DNA from: DASRDR01 sp963812945 [NCBI: uncultured Candidatus Rokubacteria bacterium]
Lineage (GTDB): Bacteria > Methylomirabilota > Methylomirabilia > Rokubacteriales
Reading direction: 5' to 3'
Length of the DNA: 64,000 bases
Assembly (NCBI GenBank): GCA_963812945.1
Contig: CAWEXD010000008.1
Location: 2,976,001 to 3,040,000 of the forward strand
Under the pieces are notes generated by a model. It was not told where the DNA came from and did not search any database. It was given only the letters and a program-made list of their open reading frames with translations. Shown piece by piece: positions 33,289 through 42,252 of this stretch (positions are counted from its first letter, which is position 1; every line of letters starts with the position of its first letter). The position numbers and the translations under genes are program-made.

Positions 33289-33345
33289 TGACGCATCGCA
33301 TCGGCAGGTGGCGGCCCGAAATGTCCCGAAGGCAAAGTCTGACCC
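33263..33345. repeat. large inverted repeat (27-bp arms) between two SDR genes
   Basis: The arm at 33263-33289 (GGGGTCAGACTTTGCCTTCC...) and its reverse complement at 33319-33345 differ at one base. A 29-bp spacer separates them. It shares the GGGGTCAGAC core with elements at 50149-50200 and 56121-56166. The left arm overlaps the 5' codons of the SDR on the minus strand; the right arm ends 2 bp before the next SDR stop. Confidence 0.9.
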
Positions 33346-33347
33346 CG

Positions 33348-34115
33348 CTACCGCGTCGTGGCGGTGAGGCCGGCGTCGATGACGAGGATATGGCCCGTGA
33401 CCCAGCGCGACTCGTCGCTGGCGAGATAGACGGCGCCCCAGCCTACGTCCCAGCCCGTCCCCTCCGTGCCGAGCGGGCTCGCCTTCCGCCGGCGCTCCCG
33501 CGCCTCGGGGCCGAGCCCCGCGACCATGGGCGTCCAGACCGTCCCGGGCGCGATGGCGTTGACGCGGACGCCCTGGGGCCCGAGCTGGACGGCGACCGTC
33601 CGGACGAAGCCCTCGATGCCCGCCTTGGCGGCCGCGTAGGCCGTGCGCCCGTGGCCCCGGTGGCCGGCGATCGACGACACGCAGATGACCGACCCGCCGC
33701 CGCGCTGGATCATCGCGGGCGCGGCCGCCCGCGTCGCGAGGAAGACCGACTTCAGATCCACCTCGAGGACCTGGTCCCACTCCTCCTCGGTCGTCTCGAG
33801 GAGGTCCTTCCGGGACTCGATGCCGACGTTGTTGTGGAGGACGTCGAGACCGCCCCAGCGCGCGGCGGCCGCCTCGACCATGGCCTGGCAGTCCTCGGCC
33901 CGCGTGACGTCCGCCGCGTGCGCCGCCGCCTCCCCGCCCTCGCCGCGGATCAGCTCGACGGTCTCCTCCGCCCGCGGAAGCGCCTGGTCCACGCAGAGGA
34001 CGTGCGCGCCCTCTCTCGCGAAGAGGATCGCGGCCGCCTTGCCGTTCCCGAGGCCGGGCCCGCGCGAGCCCGCGCCCGTCACGATCGCCACCTTCCCCCG
34101 CAGCCGGTCGCCCAT
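33348..34115 (-). CDS. SDR family oxidoreductase
   Basis: 255 residues. VAIVTGAGSRGPGLGNGKA is a glycine-rich nucleotide site with an unusual insertion (GSRGPGLG). NNVGIESRKDLLE replaces the usual NAG with NNVG. The catalytic SS and YAAAK occur in SSIAGHRGHGRTAYAAAK, and VNAIAPGTVWTPM and GHILVIDAGLT end it. These features match a subgroup of SDRs common in aromatic/steroid-degrading bacteria. Transcribed toward the other SDR through the inverted repeat. Confidence 0.9.
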   Translation of the reverse strand: MGDRLRGKVAIVTGAGSRGPGLGNGKAAAILFAREGAHVLCVDQALPRAEETVELIRGEGGEAAAHAADVTRAEDCQAMVEAAAARWGGLDVLHNNVGIESRKDLLETTEEEWDQVLEVDLKSVFLATRAAAPAMIQRGGGSVICVSSIAGHRGHGRTAYAAAKAGIEGFVRTVAVQLGPQGVRVNAIAPGTVWTPMVAGLGPEARERRRKASPLGTEGTGWDVGWGAVYLASDESRWVTGHILVIDAGLTATTR

Positions 34116-34182
34116 CTCCCGAGCACCCCCCTTCTTTTCTCGCCGAGCCTAGCGTCCCGCCCGGCCCCCGGCAACCGCTTCA

Positions 34183-34211
34183 TTGGGAAGGCCGGCCGAG
34201 TGCGATAGACT
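34183..34211 (+). promoter_or_regulatory. sigma-70 promoter of the DUF4410 lipoprotein
   Basis: TTGGGA (34183-34188), 17-bp spacer, TAGACT (34206-34211), 22 bp before the start codon with GGGAGGG between. Confidence 0.6.
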
Positions 34212-34233
34212 GCCGGCCGGGAGGGCCCAAATC

Positions 34234-35061
34234 ATGCGCGCGCACACTCGCATCGGGGGACTGGTCCTGGGCTTCGCGTTCCTGGCAGGCTGTGCCGCGT
34301 CATCGGACACGAAGGCCCCACCCGCCGCGGCCGCGCCGGCGACGAGCCAGCCGGCTGGGCCCGCGGCGACCGCGCCGGCGGGGGCCCAACCGGCGGCTCA
34401 GCCGGCGGCCCCACAGCCGGCCGCTCGACCGGCGACTCAACCGGCGGCTCAGCCGGCGACCGCTCAGCCAGCGGCTCGACCGGCGACTCAACCGGCGGCT
34501 CAGCCGGCGACCCCGCCGCCGGCGGCGACGAGCGGCGTCGCCCTGCGCGAGGAGAAGGACTTCGGGCAGGTGTGGCTCGCGCCGGGGTTCGACTTCAAGG
34601 GCTACGACACGCTCCTCGTCACCGAGCCCCGCGCCGAGGTGCCGAAGCTCAACCCGGACGGGATCCAGAACCTCGAGTGGGCCCGGGGCGTGCTCCGGAC
34701 CGAGCTCGCCGCGGCCCTCCAGGAGCGGAAGCTCTTCACGGTGGTGCAGAACCCCGCCGAGGTGAAGCCGGGCGGCCGCCTCCTGCGCCTGGACAACACC
34801 ATCACCGAGTACGAGAAGGGCGGCGGCGGCGCGCGGATGTTCGGCTTCGCCTCCAGCGCGGGCCAGCCAGTCATCAAGGTGCGGGGCCAGCTGACCGCCG
34901 ACGGGCGCCCGCTCTTCGTCTACGAGGCGCGGCGGAGCGGCATGTCGACCTCGGCGCGGATGTTCGGGGGGTACCGAGGCGACAAGGCCATCCAGGAGGA
35001 GGACATCAAGCACCTCGCCAAGGGCCTCGGGGATTTCATCGCGAAGACCAAGGGACCCTAG
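34234..35061 (+). CDS. DUF4410-type lipoprotein with Ala/Pro/Gln-rich spacer
   Basis: 275 residues from ATG 34234. Lipoprotein signal ending FLAGC (about residue 20). Residues about 30-100 are an A/P/Q repeat (units such as PAAQPATQ, PAARPATQ, with a roughly 54-bp repeat unit in the DNA). From about 105 a globular DUF4410-like domain: FDFKGYDTLLVTEP, WARGVLRTELAAALQERKLF, LLRLDNTITEYEKGGGGARMFGF, ending HLAKGLGDFI. Anchored in the inner leaflet of the outer membrane with the domain displaced by the spacer. Function unknown. The methyltransferase gene begins 19 nt later. Confidence 0.8.
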   Translation: MRAHTRIGGLVLGFAFLAGCAASSDTKAPPAAAAPATSQPAGPAATAPAGAQPAAQPAAPQPAARPATQPAAQPATAQPAARPATQPAAQPATPPPAATSGVALREEKDFGQVWLAPGFDFKGYDTLLVTEPRAEVPKLNPDGIQNLEWARGVLRTELAAALQERKLFTVVQNPAEVKPGGRLLRLDNTITEYEKGGGGARMFGFASSAGQPVIKVRGQLTADGRPLFVYEARRSGMSTSARMFGGYRGDKAIQEEDIKHLAKGLGDFIAKTKGP

Positions 35062-35080
35062 AGTCCACAGGGGCGGCGCC

Positions 35081-35665
35081 GTGGACGCGACCCTCCTCGC
35101 CCTCCTGGACGAGCTCTGGCAGGCCGGCGACGACAACGACGCGCGGGAGACCGAGCGCCCGCGGCGGATGCTCAACATCACCCCGGACACCGGGCGGCTC
35201 CTCTGGATCCTCGTCCGCGCCCTCCGCGCGACGCGGATCCTGGAGGTCGGCACGTCGAACGCGTACTCGACGATCTGGCTCGCCGACGCCGCCCGGGCGA
35301 CCGGGGGCCGTGTCGTCACCCTCGAGCGCGATCCGAACAAGGTCCGCCTGGCGCGGGAGAACCTCGGGCGCGCCGGGGTCGCGGAGTGGGTGGAGGTGCG
35401 CGAGGGCCCCGCGGCCGAGTCGCTGGCCGCGCTCCCCGGACCGTTCGACTTCGTATTCCTCGACGCCGACCGCTCGAGCTACCGCGCGTACCTCGAGCTC
35501 GCCGTCCCGCGGCTCGTCCCCGGCGGCCTCCTCGTCGCCGACAACGTGGTGTCCCACCGCTCGGAGCTCGAGGACTTCCTCGCCCGGGTGAAGGCCCACC
35601 CCGGGCTCATGAGCGTCACGGTGCCCGTCGGCAAGGGCGAGGAGATCGCGTTCAAGCTGGCGTAG
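35081..35665 (+). CDS. O-methyltransferase (class I SAM)
   Basis: 194 residues from GTG 35081. SAM motif I is ILEVGTSNAYSTIWLA (near 52-67). Motif II is VVTLERDPNKVRLARENL, and FDFVFLDADRSSYRAYL supplies the metal/substrate region typical of caffeoyl-CoA-type O-methyltransferases. GGLLVADNVVSH is the post-motif. Cytoplasmic, substrate unknown. Stop codon overlaps the convergent membrane protein by 14 nt. Confidence 0.88.
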   Translation: MDATLLALLDELWQAGDDNDARETERPRRMLNITPDTGRLLWILVRALRATRILEVGTSNAYSTIWLADAARATGGRVVTLERDPNKVRLARENLGRAGVAEWVEVREGPAAESLAALPGPFDFVFLDADRSSYRAYLELAVPRLVPGGLLVADNVVSHRSELEDFLARVKAHPGLMSVTVPVGKGEEIAFKLA

Positions 35666-36593
35666 GCATGCCGCCGGAGCGTCGGCCGATCCAGCGCGCC
35701 ACCCGGGGCGCCGCGAGGCCGTCGAGGCGGCGAACGATTCCGACGAGCCGCACGACCAGGAGCGAGACGAGGACCGCGACCCCGAGCCGCTGTGCGGTCA
35801 GCACCCGGGCACGCCATTGCAGGGTCTCCGAGGACGTGCCGTCCGGCAAGAGGTACCGGGGCGGGATCTCCTGGGGCCGCGTCTGGTAGGGGGCGACCCA
35901 TCGGAGCGCCAGGTGGGCGCGATCGTCGGGCTGTCGGTAGAGGAGCCTGACCCGATGGAACCCCGCCGGCAGATGGATCGAGGCGCGACGGGCGCCGGAC
36001 CGATCCGTCGCCCAGGATGTCTTCAGCGTCGCGCCGTGGTCGCCGAGCCCGAGAAGCGCGTAACCGTCGATCTCGACCAGCGCATCCCCGTAGCTGGTCA
36101 GCTCGAAATGATACGGCCCCGGCACGGGCGCATAGGTCCAGCCGGCCAGCACGACGCTGAGGGGGCGCTCCGGCTGTGAGGACTGCGCGGCCTGGAATGC
36201 GAACCGGGCCACGGTGGGGGCCGGAACCTCCGCCGCGGCCGATGACCAGGCCTGACCGACGCGGAGCGACACCCCGCGGGGAGATGGCCGGTATATCGCC
36301 GGGAGCAGCACCGCGATCGCCGCGAGGGCGAGGAGCGCGACCCACACCCGGTGGGCAGCCCGGGGCCACGGCGCGGGATCGAGCAGCCGCCCCAGGGGGA
36401 GCCCGGCGCGCCGCACGGCGCTCGACGCGCACGCCAGCGCGGCCCATGCGAGAAGCCCCGCCCACAGCAGGAACGCGACCCTTCGCAGATCGGACACCAG
36501 CGGGTAGAGGGCCCAGTCCAGCCGGTTGACGACGAGCTGGAGGCCCACGCCCGCGAGGGCGAGGGCGACGACGCAGCCCAGCGCGGCGACCAT
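35652..36593 (-). CDS. membrane protein with PA14-like carbohydrate-binding domain
   Basis: About 313 residues from ATG 36593 (GTGAGG just upstream; an in-frame start at 36668 is possible). Three hydrophobic helices fall in the first 110 residues. A periplasmic beta-domain (about 125-250) reads AGWTYAPVPGPYHFELTSYG and IHLPAGFHRVRLLYRQPDD, the PA14-like pattern. A last helix lies near 285. The layout resembles accessory proteins of polysaccharide/glycan synthesis, and the gene borders a glycosyltransferase cluster. Convergent with the O-methyltransferase. Confidence 0.65.
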   Translation of the reverse strand: MVAALGCVVALALAGVGLQLVVNRLDWALYPLVSDLRRVAFLLWAGLLAWAALACASSAVRRAGLPLGRLLDPAPWPRAAHRVWVALLALAAIAVLLPAIYRPSPRGVSLRVGQAWSSAAAEVPAPTVARFAFQAAQSSQPERPLSVVLAGWTYAPVPGPYHFELTSYGDALVEIDGYALLGLGDHGATLKTSWATDRSGARRASIHLPAGFHRVRLLYRQPDDRAHLALRWVAPYQTRPQEIPPRYLLPDGTSSETLQWRARVLTAQRLGVAVLVSLLVVRLVGIVRRLDGLAAPRVARWIGRRSGGMPTPA

Positions 36594-36782
36594 GGGCCTC
36601 ACCCCCGCGCGGTCACCTGCCGATGCCAGGATCGCCACCGGGCCTCCTCGGGTCCGAGGATGGATCACTTCCCGGTTCCCGACAAGAGCGGCTCGAGCTC
36701 GAGCCGGGTCCCACGGCCGGCGACTCGGGGGACGCCTCGTCCCCGGGATAGGCCCCGCGTGCTCCTGGCGCCTCGGCGAATG

Positions 36783-36811
36783 TTGCCGGGCTCAGCGCGT
36801 CGTGCTACGGT
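36783..36811 (+). promoter_or_regulatory. sigma-70 promoter of the glycosyltransferase cluster
   Basis: TTGCCG (36783-36788) and TACGGT (36806-36811) with an exact 17-bp spacer, 22 bp before ATG 36834 with GGGAGG between. Confidence 0.6.
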
Positions 36812-36833
36812 CGGACGGCACACTGGGAGGACG

Positions 36834-38084
36834 ATGAGCCACGCCCCCAGTTTCACTCCTGCTTCGTCCATGCCACCTGCCGGAGCGGGCTCGAGCCCGG
36901 CCGGAGAGGCCAGCGCGACCGGAGTTCAGGCGCCGGAAGTGTCCGTGGTCATGCCGTGTCTGAACGAGGCCGACACGCTGGGAACCTGTGTCGAGAAGGC
37001 CGCGGTCGCCCTCAGGAACGCCGGTCTCGCCGGCGAGGTGATCGTGGCGGACAACGGCAGCACGGACGACTCGCCCGCCATCGCCGAGCGCCTCGGCGCG
37101 CGCGTCGTCCACGTCCCGGCCCGGGGCTATGGCCACGCTCTCATGGGCGGCATCGCGGCCGCCAGGGGCGCGTTCGTCGTCATGGGCGATGCCGACGACA
37201 GCTACGACTTCCGCGACGTGCCCCGCTTCGTCGCCAAGCTCCGGCAGGGTTTCGACCTGGTCCAGGGCTGCCGCCTGCCGGCCGGCGGCGGTACCGTCCT
37301 GCCCGGCGCCATGCCCCCTCTCCATCGGTGGCTCGGCAACCCGTTTCTATCGTGGATCGCCCGCCACTGGTTCGGCGCGCCCATCCACGACGTCTACTGC
37401 GGCCTCCGCGGATTCACGCGCGATCACTACCAGCGGCTGGAGCAGCGCTGCACCGGGATGGAGTTCGCCGCCGAGATGATCGTCCGGTCGAGCCTGTGCG
37501 GGGCCCGCATTGGGGAGATCCCCATCACCTTCCGCCCGGATGGGCGGCGCGCACACCCGCCGCACCTCCGGACGGTGCGAGATGGGTGGCGGACGCTCCG
37601 GCTGTTCCTGCTCTTTAGCCCTGGCTGGCTGTTTCTGAGCCCCGGCATCATACTCGTGCTCCTCGGTGTGGTCGGATACGCGCTGGCCCTTCCCGGCGTC
37701 ACCGTACGCGGGGTGGGATTCGACGCGCACACGCTGCTCTTCGCCAGCCTGGCAGTCCTTTGCGGCTACCAGTCGATCCAGTTCGCGGCGTTTTCCAAGG
37801 CCTTCGCGATCGGCGCTGGCCTGCTGCCCGAAGCGCCGCGACTGACAGCCTTCTTTGGGCGCGTGGGCCTGGAGCGCGGGCTGGTCCTGGGCGTACTGGG
37901 ACTCCTCGGCGGCCTCTCGCTCCTCCTCGTCGCGGTCGAGCAGTGGCGCCTCGCGGGCTGGGGCACCCTGGACTACGGCCGCACCATGCGCTGGGTCATC
38001 CCGGGCGCGACGCTGACGGCGCTAGGCGTTCAGACGATCCTCGGGAGTTTTCTCATCAGCGTCCTGGGCATGCGGCGTCGTTAA
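36834..38084 (+). CDS. GT2 family glycosyltransferase with C-terminal membrane helices
   Basis: 416 residues from ATG 36834. After a low-complexity 35-residue lead, a GT-A domain begins: VSVVMPCLNEADTLGTCVEKA, VIVADNGSTDDS, then the metal motif GDADDSYDF (about 122-130) and YCGLRGFTRDHY. From about 265, four transmembrane helices (LLFSPGWLFLSPGIILVLL, and others) follow, as in polyprenyl-phosphate sugar transferases/DPM-like enzymes. It likely moves a sugar from a nucleotide donor onto a lipid carrier. Upstream of the GT39-like enzyme that could use that lipid-linked sugar. Confidence 0.88.
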   Translation: MSHAPSFTPASSMPPAGAGSSPAGEASATGVQAPEVSVVMPCLNEADTLGTCVEKAAVALRNAGLAGEVIVADNGSTDDSPAIAERLGARVVHVPARGYGHALMGGIAAARGAFVVMGDADDSYDFRDVPRFVAKLRQGFDLVQGCRLPAGGGTVLPGAMPPLHRWLGNPFLSWIARHWFGAPIHDVYCGLRGFTRDHYQRLEQRCTGMEFAAEMIVRSSLCGARIGEIPITFRPDGRRAHPPHLRTVRDGWRTLRLFLLFSPGWLFLSPGIILVLLGVVGYALALPGVTVRGVGFDAHTLLFASLAVLCGYQSIQFAAFSKAFAIGAGLLPEAPRLTAFFGRVGLERGLVLGVLGLLGGLSLLLVAVEQWRLAGWGTLDYGRTMRWVIPGATLTALGVQTILGSFLISVLGMRRR

Positions 38085-38192
38085 ACTAGGTTAGCCATCA
38101 GGGTGCCTCGTGGACAGTCAGCAACAGCGCCAGCAAGATTGAGCGCTTCCGTGCGCGCTGTCTGGTGGCGCCCGGGTCGATAGGCCCGAGCG

Positions 38193-39953
38193 ATGAAGCT
38201 CGATCAGAAGGCGCTCCGACGTCGTCGGCGCGCCCGTGCGATCGTCTTTGCCGGCAGCGCGTTGGGCGGCTTCGCCCTTCATTGGACCCTGGCGGACGAC
38301 CGCTCGTTCATTGCGCCGCTGGGCCTCCTCCCCCTCCTCGGGCTCTATCACTCCTGGCCGGGCGCGCAGGCCGTGGCGCGCTCCTGTCGCCCTCTGGCAT
38401 CGCGACCCGTGCTGTCCGCGATCCTGATCGGCGTGCTGGCTTTCATCGCCAGTGCGGCGATCTCGCTCGTCACGGTGATGCCGCAGCCGGCCTTCCACGA
38501 CGAGTTCAGCTACCTCCTCGCCGCGGACACGTTCGCGCACGGTCGCCTGGCGAACCCGACACACCCGATGTGGGCACACTTCGAGGCCCCCCACATCTTC
38601 CATCAGCCAACCTACGCGTCCGCGTACCCGCCCGGCCAGGGAATGATCTTGGCCGCCGGACAGCTGTTGTTCGGGCGCCCAATCGCCGGCGCCTGGCTGA
38701 GCGCCGGCCTCGCGTGCGCCGCGCTGACCTGGATGCTCGCGGGTTGGATGCCCGGTCGATGGGCGCTCGCGGGCGGGCTGCTCGCCGTCGTGCACCCGGT
38801 GGCGATCTCGTGGAGCCAAAACTACTGGGGCGGCCTGGTGGCCGTGCTCGGCGGCGCCCTCATGCTCGGCGCGTTCCGCCGGATCGTGCGCAAGCCTCGG
38901 GCGAGGCACGCCGTCGTGCTGAGCGTGGGCCTTGCGATCCTGGCGAACAGCAGACCTTACGAAGGCCTGGTGCTGAGCGTTCCGTTCGCTGCCGTGCTGG
39001 GGGTCTGGCTCGTGACCCAGTCGCGCCGATCTGCTGGCGACACGTTCCGGCGTGTCGGGCTCCCGCTTGCCGTCGTGCTGGCGATCGTCGCCAGCTGGAT
39101 GCTTTACTACAACTATCGCGTCACGGGTGACCCTCTCACTCCCGGACACCTTCACTCACTCCGAACCTACGGAACCCAGCCGATCTTTCTCTTTCAGGAT
39201 CCACTACCGGCGCCGAGCTACCGGCACGAGGATCTAGGAAGATTTTTCCGTGAGGGGGTATCGCACCAGCCGGAGCGAACGCTCGCCGGTCTCGCCGCGC
39301 GGATTCGCTCGCGGATGGAGACGCATGCCTCGTGGTACTTCCGCTCGTGGCTTGTCGTCTCGACGGTCGCGATCCTATGGCCGCTCGAGCGGAATCCATG
39401 GTACCAGCTCGGAATTCTGAGCCTCGGGGTGTTCGCGGTAGGCCTCGGCCTTCCGAGTTGGTCGTTCGCACACTATTCAGCCCCGGCAGCGGGGCTCATG
39501 CTGCTGATGTTCCTGCTGGCAATGCGTCACGTAGGCGTCTGGCGGCTTGGACGGCATCGACTGGGCTCACCCCTGGTGCAGGCTCTCTGGATACTCGTGG
39601 TGGCAATCTTGGCCCTGGAGTCCTGGAACTCGGCCAGATCCCGGCCTGGGACGGGATGGGAGTACGACCGCGCGAACATCGCGGCCGACCTCAGCAGGCG
39701 GGGGGACAAGCACCTCGTCGTCGTCCGATACTCGCCGGCCCACAACCCGCATGCAGGGTGGATCTACAATGCCGCCGACATCGATGCGGCTCCGGTCGTG
39801 TGGGCGCAGGATATGGGCTCCCAGGGGAACGCGCAGCTGTTCGATTATTTCAAGGATCGCCATGTCTGGCTGCTGGAGCCCGACGACCCGCAGGTCGAGC
39901 CCATTCCCTACTCAGCGCGCCAGGTCCCATCGATGCCTCGGTCAAACCCATGA
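38193..39953 (+). CDS. GT39/GT83-like polytopic glycosyltransferase
   Basis: 586 residues, about 11 transmembrane helices. The first periplasmic loop contains AFHDEFSYLLAADTFAHGRLANP, the acidic D-E pair diagnostic of protein O-mannosyltransferase/ArnT-type GT-C enzymes, followed by YPPGQGMILAAGQLLFG. The C-terminal soluble domain (from about 490) is DKHLVVVRYSPAHNPHAGWIYN. It would transfer a sugar from a polyprenyl-phosphate donor on the outside of the inner membrane. The GT2 gene upstream (108 nt away) could make that donor. Acceptor unknown. Confidence 0.85.
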   Translation: MKLDQKALRRRRRARAIVFAGSALGGFALHWTLADDRSFIAPLGLLPLLGLYHSWPGAQAVARSCRPLASRPVLSAILIGVLAFIASAAISLVTVMPQPAFHDEFSYLLAADTFAHGRLANPTHPMWAHFEAPHIFHQPTYASAYPPGQGMILAAGQLLFGRPIAGAWLSAGLACAALTWMLAGWMPGRWALAGGLLAVVHPVAISWSQNYWGGLVAVLGGALMLGAFRRIVRKPRARHAVVLSVGLAILANSRPYEGLVLSVPFAAVLGVWLVTQSRRSAGDTFRRVGLPLAVVLAIVASWMLYYNYRVTGDPLTPGHLHSLRTYGTQPIFLFQDPLPAPSYRHEDLGRFFREGVSHQPERTLAGLAARIRSRMETHASWYFRSWLVVSTVAILWPLERNPWYQLGILSLGVFAVGLGLPSWSFAHYSAPAAGLMLLMFLLAMRHVGVWRLGRHRLGSPLVQALWILVVAILALESWNSARSRPGTGWEYDRANIAADLSRRGDKHLVVVRYSPAHNPHAGWIYNAADIDAAPVVWAQDMGSQGNAQLFDYFKDRHVWLLEPDDPQVEPIPYSARQVPSMPRSNP

Positions 39954-40020
39954 CCAGACGGCGAGGTGGCCGGAGCGGCTGACGCCAGGAACCGCCAATC
40001 CCCTTGCGCCAGAATTGCTT

Positions 40021-41226
40021 CTACAGAGCGACCGTTCCGACGCCAGACGCGGCGCGCGCCCTCCGATCAGAACCGGTCTGGTCTTGCTGCGCGACTGCCC
40101 GATAGTATCGCTCGAGGCCGTCGACAAAGTTCTCCATCGAGTACGCTTCGCTTTCAGCCTGGCAGTTCCTGGACATCACGGCATAGAGGTCTTCTACCAT
40201 GGCCTCCCGGTAGCACCGAGCTATCGCGTCGGCATCCGGCTCGCACACCAACCCGGTCTCGCGATGCTTCACGAGGGACATGGCCGCGTTGAATTCACCG
40301 CGGCAGATGATCGCGGGAACCCCGCAAAGCTTTGCTTCGATGACAGTGACGCCCAATCCTTCTCGGCTCGATGGGTGCAGCAAGAGGCGCGCGGACCGCA
40401 GGCGTTGATACACGTCCTCCTCCTCGACGTCTCCTCGGAAGACGGTGTTCCCTCCGAGCCCCAGCTCCGCGGCGAGCCGCTCCAGCTGGCCCCGGAGCGG
40501 ACCGTCCCCCACGATCTCGAACTTGACGCCTGGGTGCACGGTGTCCCGAATGACACGGACGGCATGCAGGGCGAGCTCGATGTTCTTGTGTGGCGCCAGG
40601 CGGCCGACGTAGATGAGATCGGCTGTCTTCGGTCCGTTGGGCAACGCCCTGAAACGCTCGATCTCGAACCCCATCGTGGCCACAACCGGATTCTCGGTTC
40701 GAAATCCTGCCGACACGATCCGGTCCAGCGTGTGGCGCGAGATGCACACCATGTTGCGCGATCGGGCGATCAGGGTCGCCTCGACCACGCCGGCGACCCT
40801 GCCGCCGACGGATCCGAGGTACTCCTTCCAGTGCTCCCCCGTATACTCGAGCCAGGTGATGCAGTGCGGCACACCTCTGATGCGGTAGATTGTCGACAGC
40901 AGGATGGCGGGAAAAAACGGAAAGCAGCAGACGTCCACCACGTCGAAGGTCCTCAGACCCAGGGCGGCGCCAGCGGTCGCCCCGAAGCCAACCGCCTGGG
41001 CCACGCGTCGCTTGCCGGCATGATTCCAGGCCGCTATCCGTCTCACCACCCCGTGGTACCGAACGCCGTTCCGCGTCAGTGTGGCCGCCTCGCCCCAGTG
41101 CCGCATCGTGAAGTAGTGCACCTCGTTGCCACGGCGAGCCAACTCCTCGGCGATGGTGCCGAATCGCTTCTCCGCTCCCCCTTTGGTCCACGGATAGGCC
41201 ATGTCGTAGACGAACGCGATCCTCAT
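40021..41226 (-). CDS. GT4 family glycosyltransferase
   Basis: 401 residues from ATG 41226. GT-B fold: MRIAFVYDMAYPWTKGGAEKRFG is the acceptor-side start, IYVGRLAPHKNIELALHAV the nucleotide-sugar side, EIVGDGPLRGQLERLA and the catalytic E-x7-E-like region PSSREGLGVTVIEAKLCGVPAI. A soluble, retaining transferase of capsule/LPS/glycolipid type. It lies opposite the methyltransferase gene (47-nt gap), so they are divergent. The C-terminal 20 residues are diverged and may be disordered. Confidence 0.9.
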   Translation of the reverse strand: MRIAFVYDMAYPWTKGGAEKRFGTIAEELARRGNEVHYFTMRHWGEAATLTRNGVRYHGVVRRIAAWNHAGKRRVAQAVGFGATAGAALGLRTFDVVDVCCFPFFPAILLSTIYRIRGVPHCITWLEYTGEHWKEYLGSVGGRVAGVVEATLIARSRNMVCISRHTLDRIVSAGFRTENPVVATMGFEIERFRALPNGPKTADLIYVGRLAPHKNIELALHAVRVIRDTVHPGVKFEIVGDGPLRGQLERLAAELGLGGNTVFRGDVEEEDVYQRLRSARLLLHPSSREGLGVTVIEAKLCGVPAIICRGEFNAAMSLVKHRETGLVCEPDADAIARCYREAMVEDLYAVMSRNCQAESEAYSMENFVDGLERYYRAVAQQDQTGSDRRARAASGVGTVAL

Positions 41227-41273
41227 GCGGCTTCCCCGGTTCGGCACGCCGAGGGGCGGAGTATCGCCCGGCA

Positions 41274-42011
41274 ATGAGCTCCGTTCCACTGCCGCCACCG
41301 CGGCAAGTACTGTCGACCGTCTCTTTGGCTCTTCGAGCCCATGGCGCCTCCTTCGTCCTGGGTCGCTGCGCCGAATACGCCGTCAGTCCAATCACGTGGT
41401 TGCTCGTAAAGAGCCTTCGATCCGGACGCAGGTTCACCTGTGCGGGCGAGGAGTATTCCTACTTCTACCACCCTTACAATCTGACCTGGACGAACGAGCG
41501 GTGCGTGGAAGTCCCGATCGTGCGCCGCCATGTTCTCGAGCATGCGGGCAAGAGGATCCTGGAGGTCGGGAATGTCCTCTCCTGGTACTTCGCGATCACT
41601 CATGACGTCGTCGACAAGTACGAGCGCGGTTCGCGCAACGTGCTCAATGCCGACGTGGCCGACCTTCGCACTCCGGTGAAGTACGATCTGATCGTCAGCA
41701 TCTCGACGCTGGAACACGTGGGCTGGGACGACACTCCCCGCGATCCTGAGAAGCTCTTTCGTGCCGTGCGCACTCTGAAAACCCTTCTCACCGACGGCGG
41801 GAAGATGGTGCTCACGTTTCCCGTCGGCTACAACCCCGTGCTCGATGCCCATCTGGGCAAGGGAGCGTTCGGCTTCTCGGCAGTGACCTACCTTCGCCGC
41901 ACCTCGAAACAGAACACGTGGACATCCGCGAGCTGGGATGAGGTGAAGGGCGCGCGGTACGGCCATCCCTACCGTGGCGCGAACGCCATCGCGATCGCGA
42001 TCGGCCGGTGA
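41274..42011 (+). CDS. SAM-dependent methyltransferase-like protein
   Basis: 245 residues. The motif-I-like segment GKRILEVGNVLSWYF (N instead of the usual G-x-G) and DLIVSISTLEHVGWDD (motif IV/post-II) fit FkbM/type-11-like methyltransferases. GGKMVLTFPVGYNP closes the Rossmann sheet. Its place between glycosyltransferases suggests modification of a sugar or lipid. Methyl acceptor unknown. The N-terminal 60 residues may form an extra helical lid. Confidence 0.7.
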   Translation: MSSVPLPPPRQVLSTVSLALRAHGASFVLGRCAEYAVSPITWLLVKSLRSGRRFTCAGEEYSYFYHPYNLTWTNERCVEVPIVRRHVLEHAGKRILEVGNVLSWYFAITHDVVDKYERGSRNVLNADVADLRTPVKYDLIVSISTLEHVGWDDTPRDPEKLFRAVRTLKTLLTDGGKMVLTFPVGYNPVLDAHLGKGAFGFSAVTYLRRTSKQNTWTSASWDEVKGARYGHPYRGANAIAIAIGR

Positions 42012-42252
42012 CGAACAGGTACGAGACCGCGTCAACTCTTCCTCAGCATCTGCACGCTTGGCGAAATGACCCGGTGGTTGAAGCCGCTCAGAACTATCGG
42101 CTCTCTAGTGTTCGTCCCGTGCCGGGTGATTCCTTGCTCGGAAAGGCCGCGCAATCCGCAGCCGGTAACCGATCGCGGACAGAGGAGATGCCCCTTGCCT
42201 CTGCTGAACTCGAGCGAGTCGGTTTCGGCGGGGCGCGCACCTCGCCTCCCAA

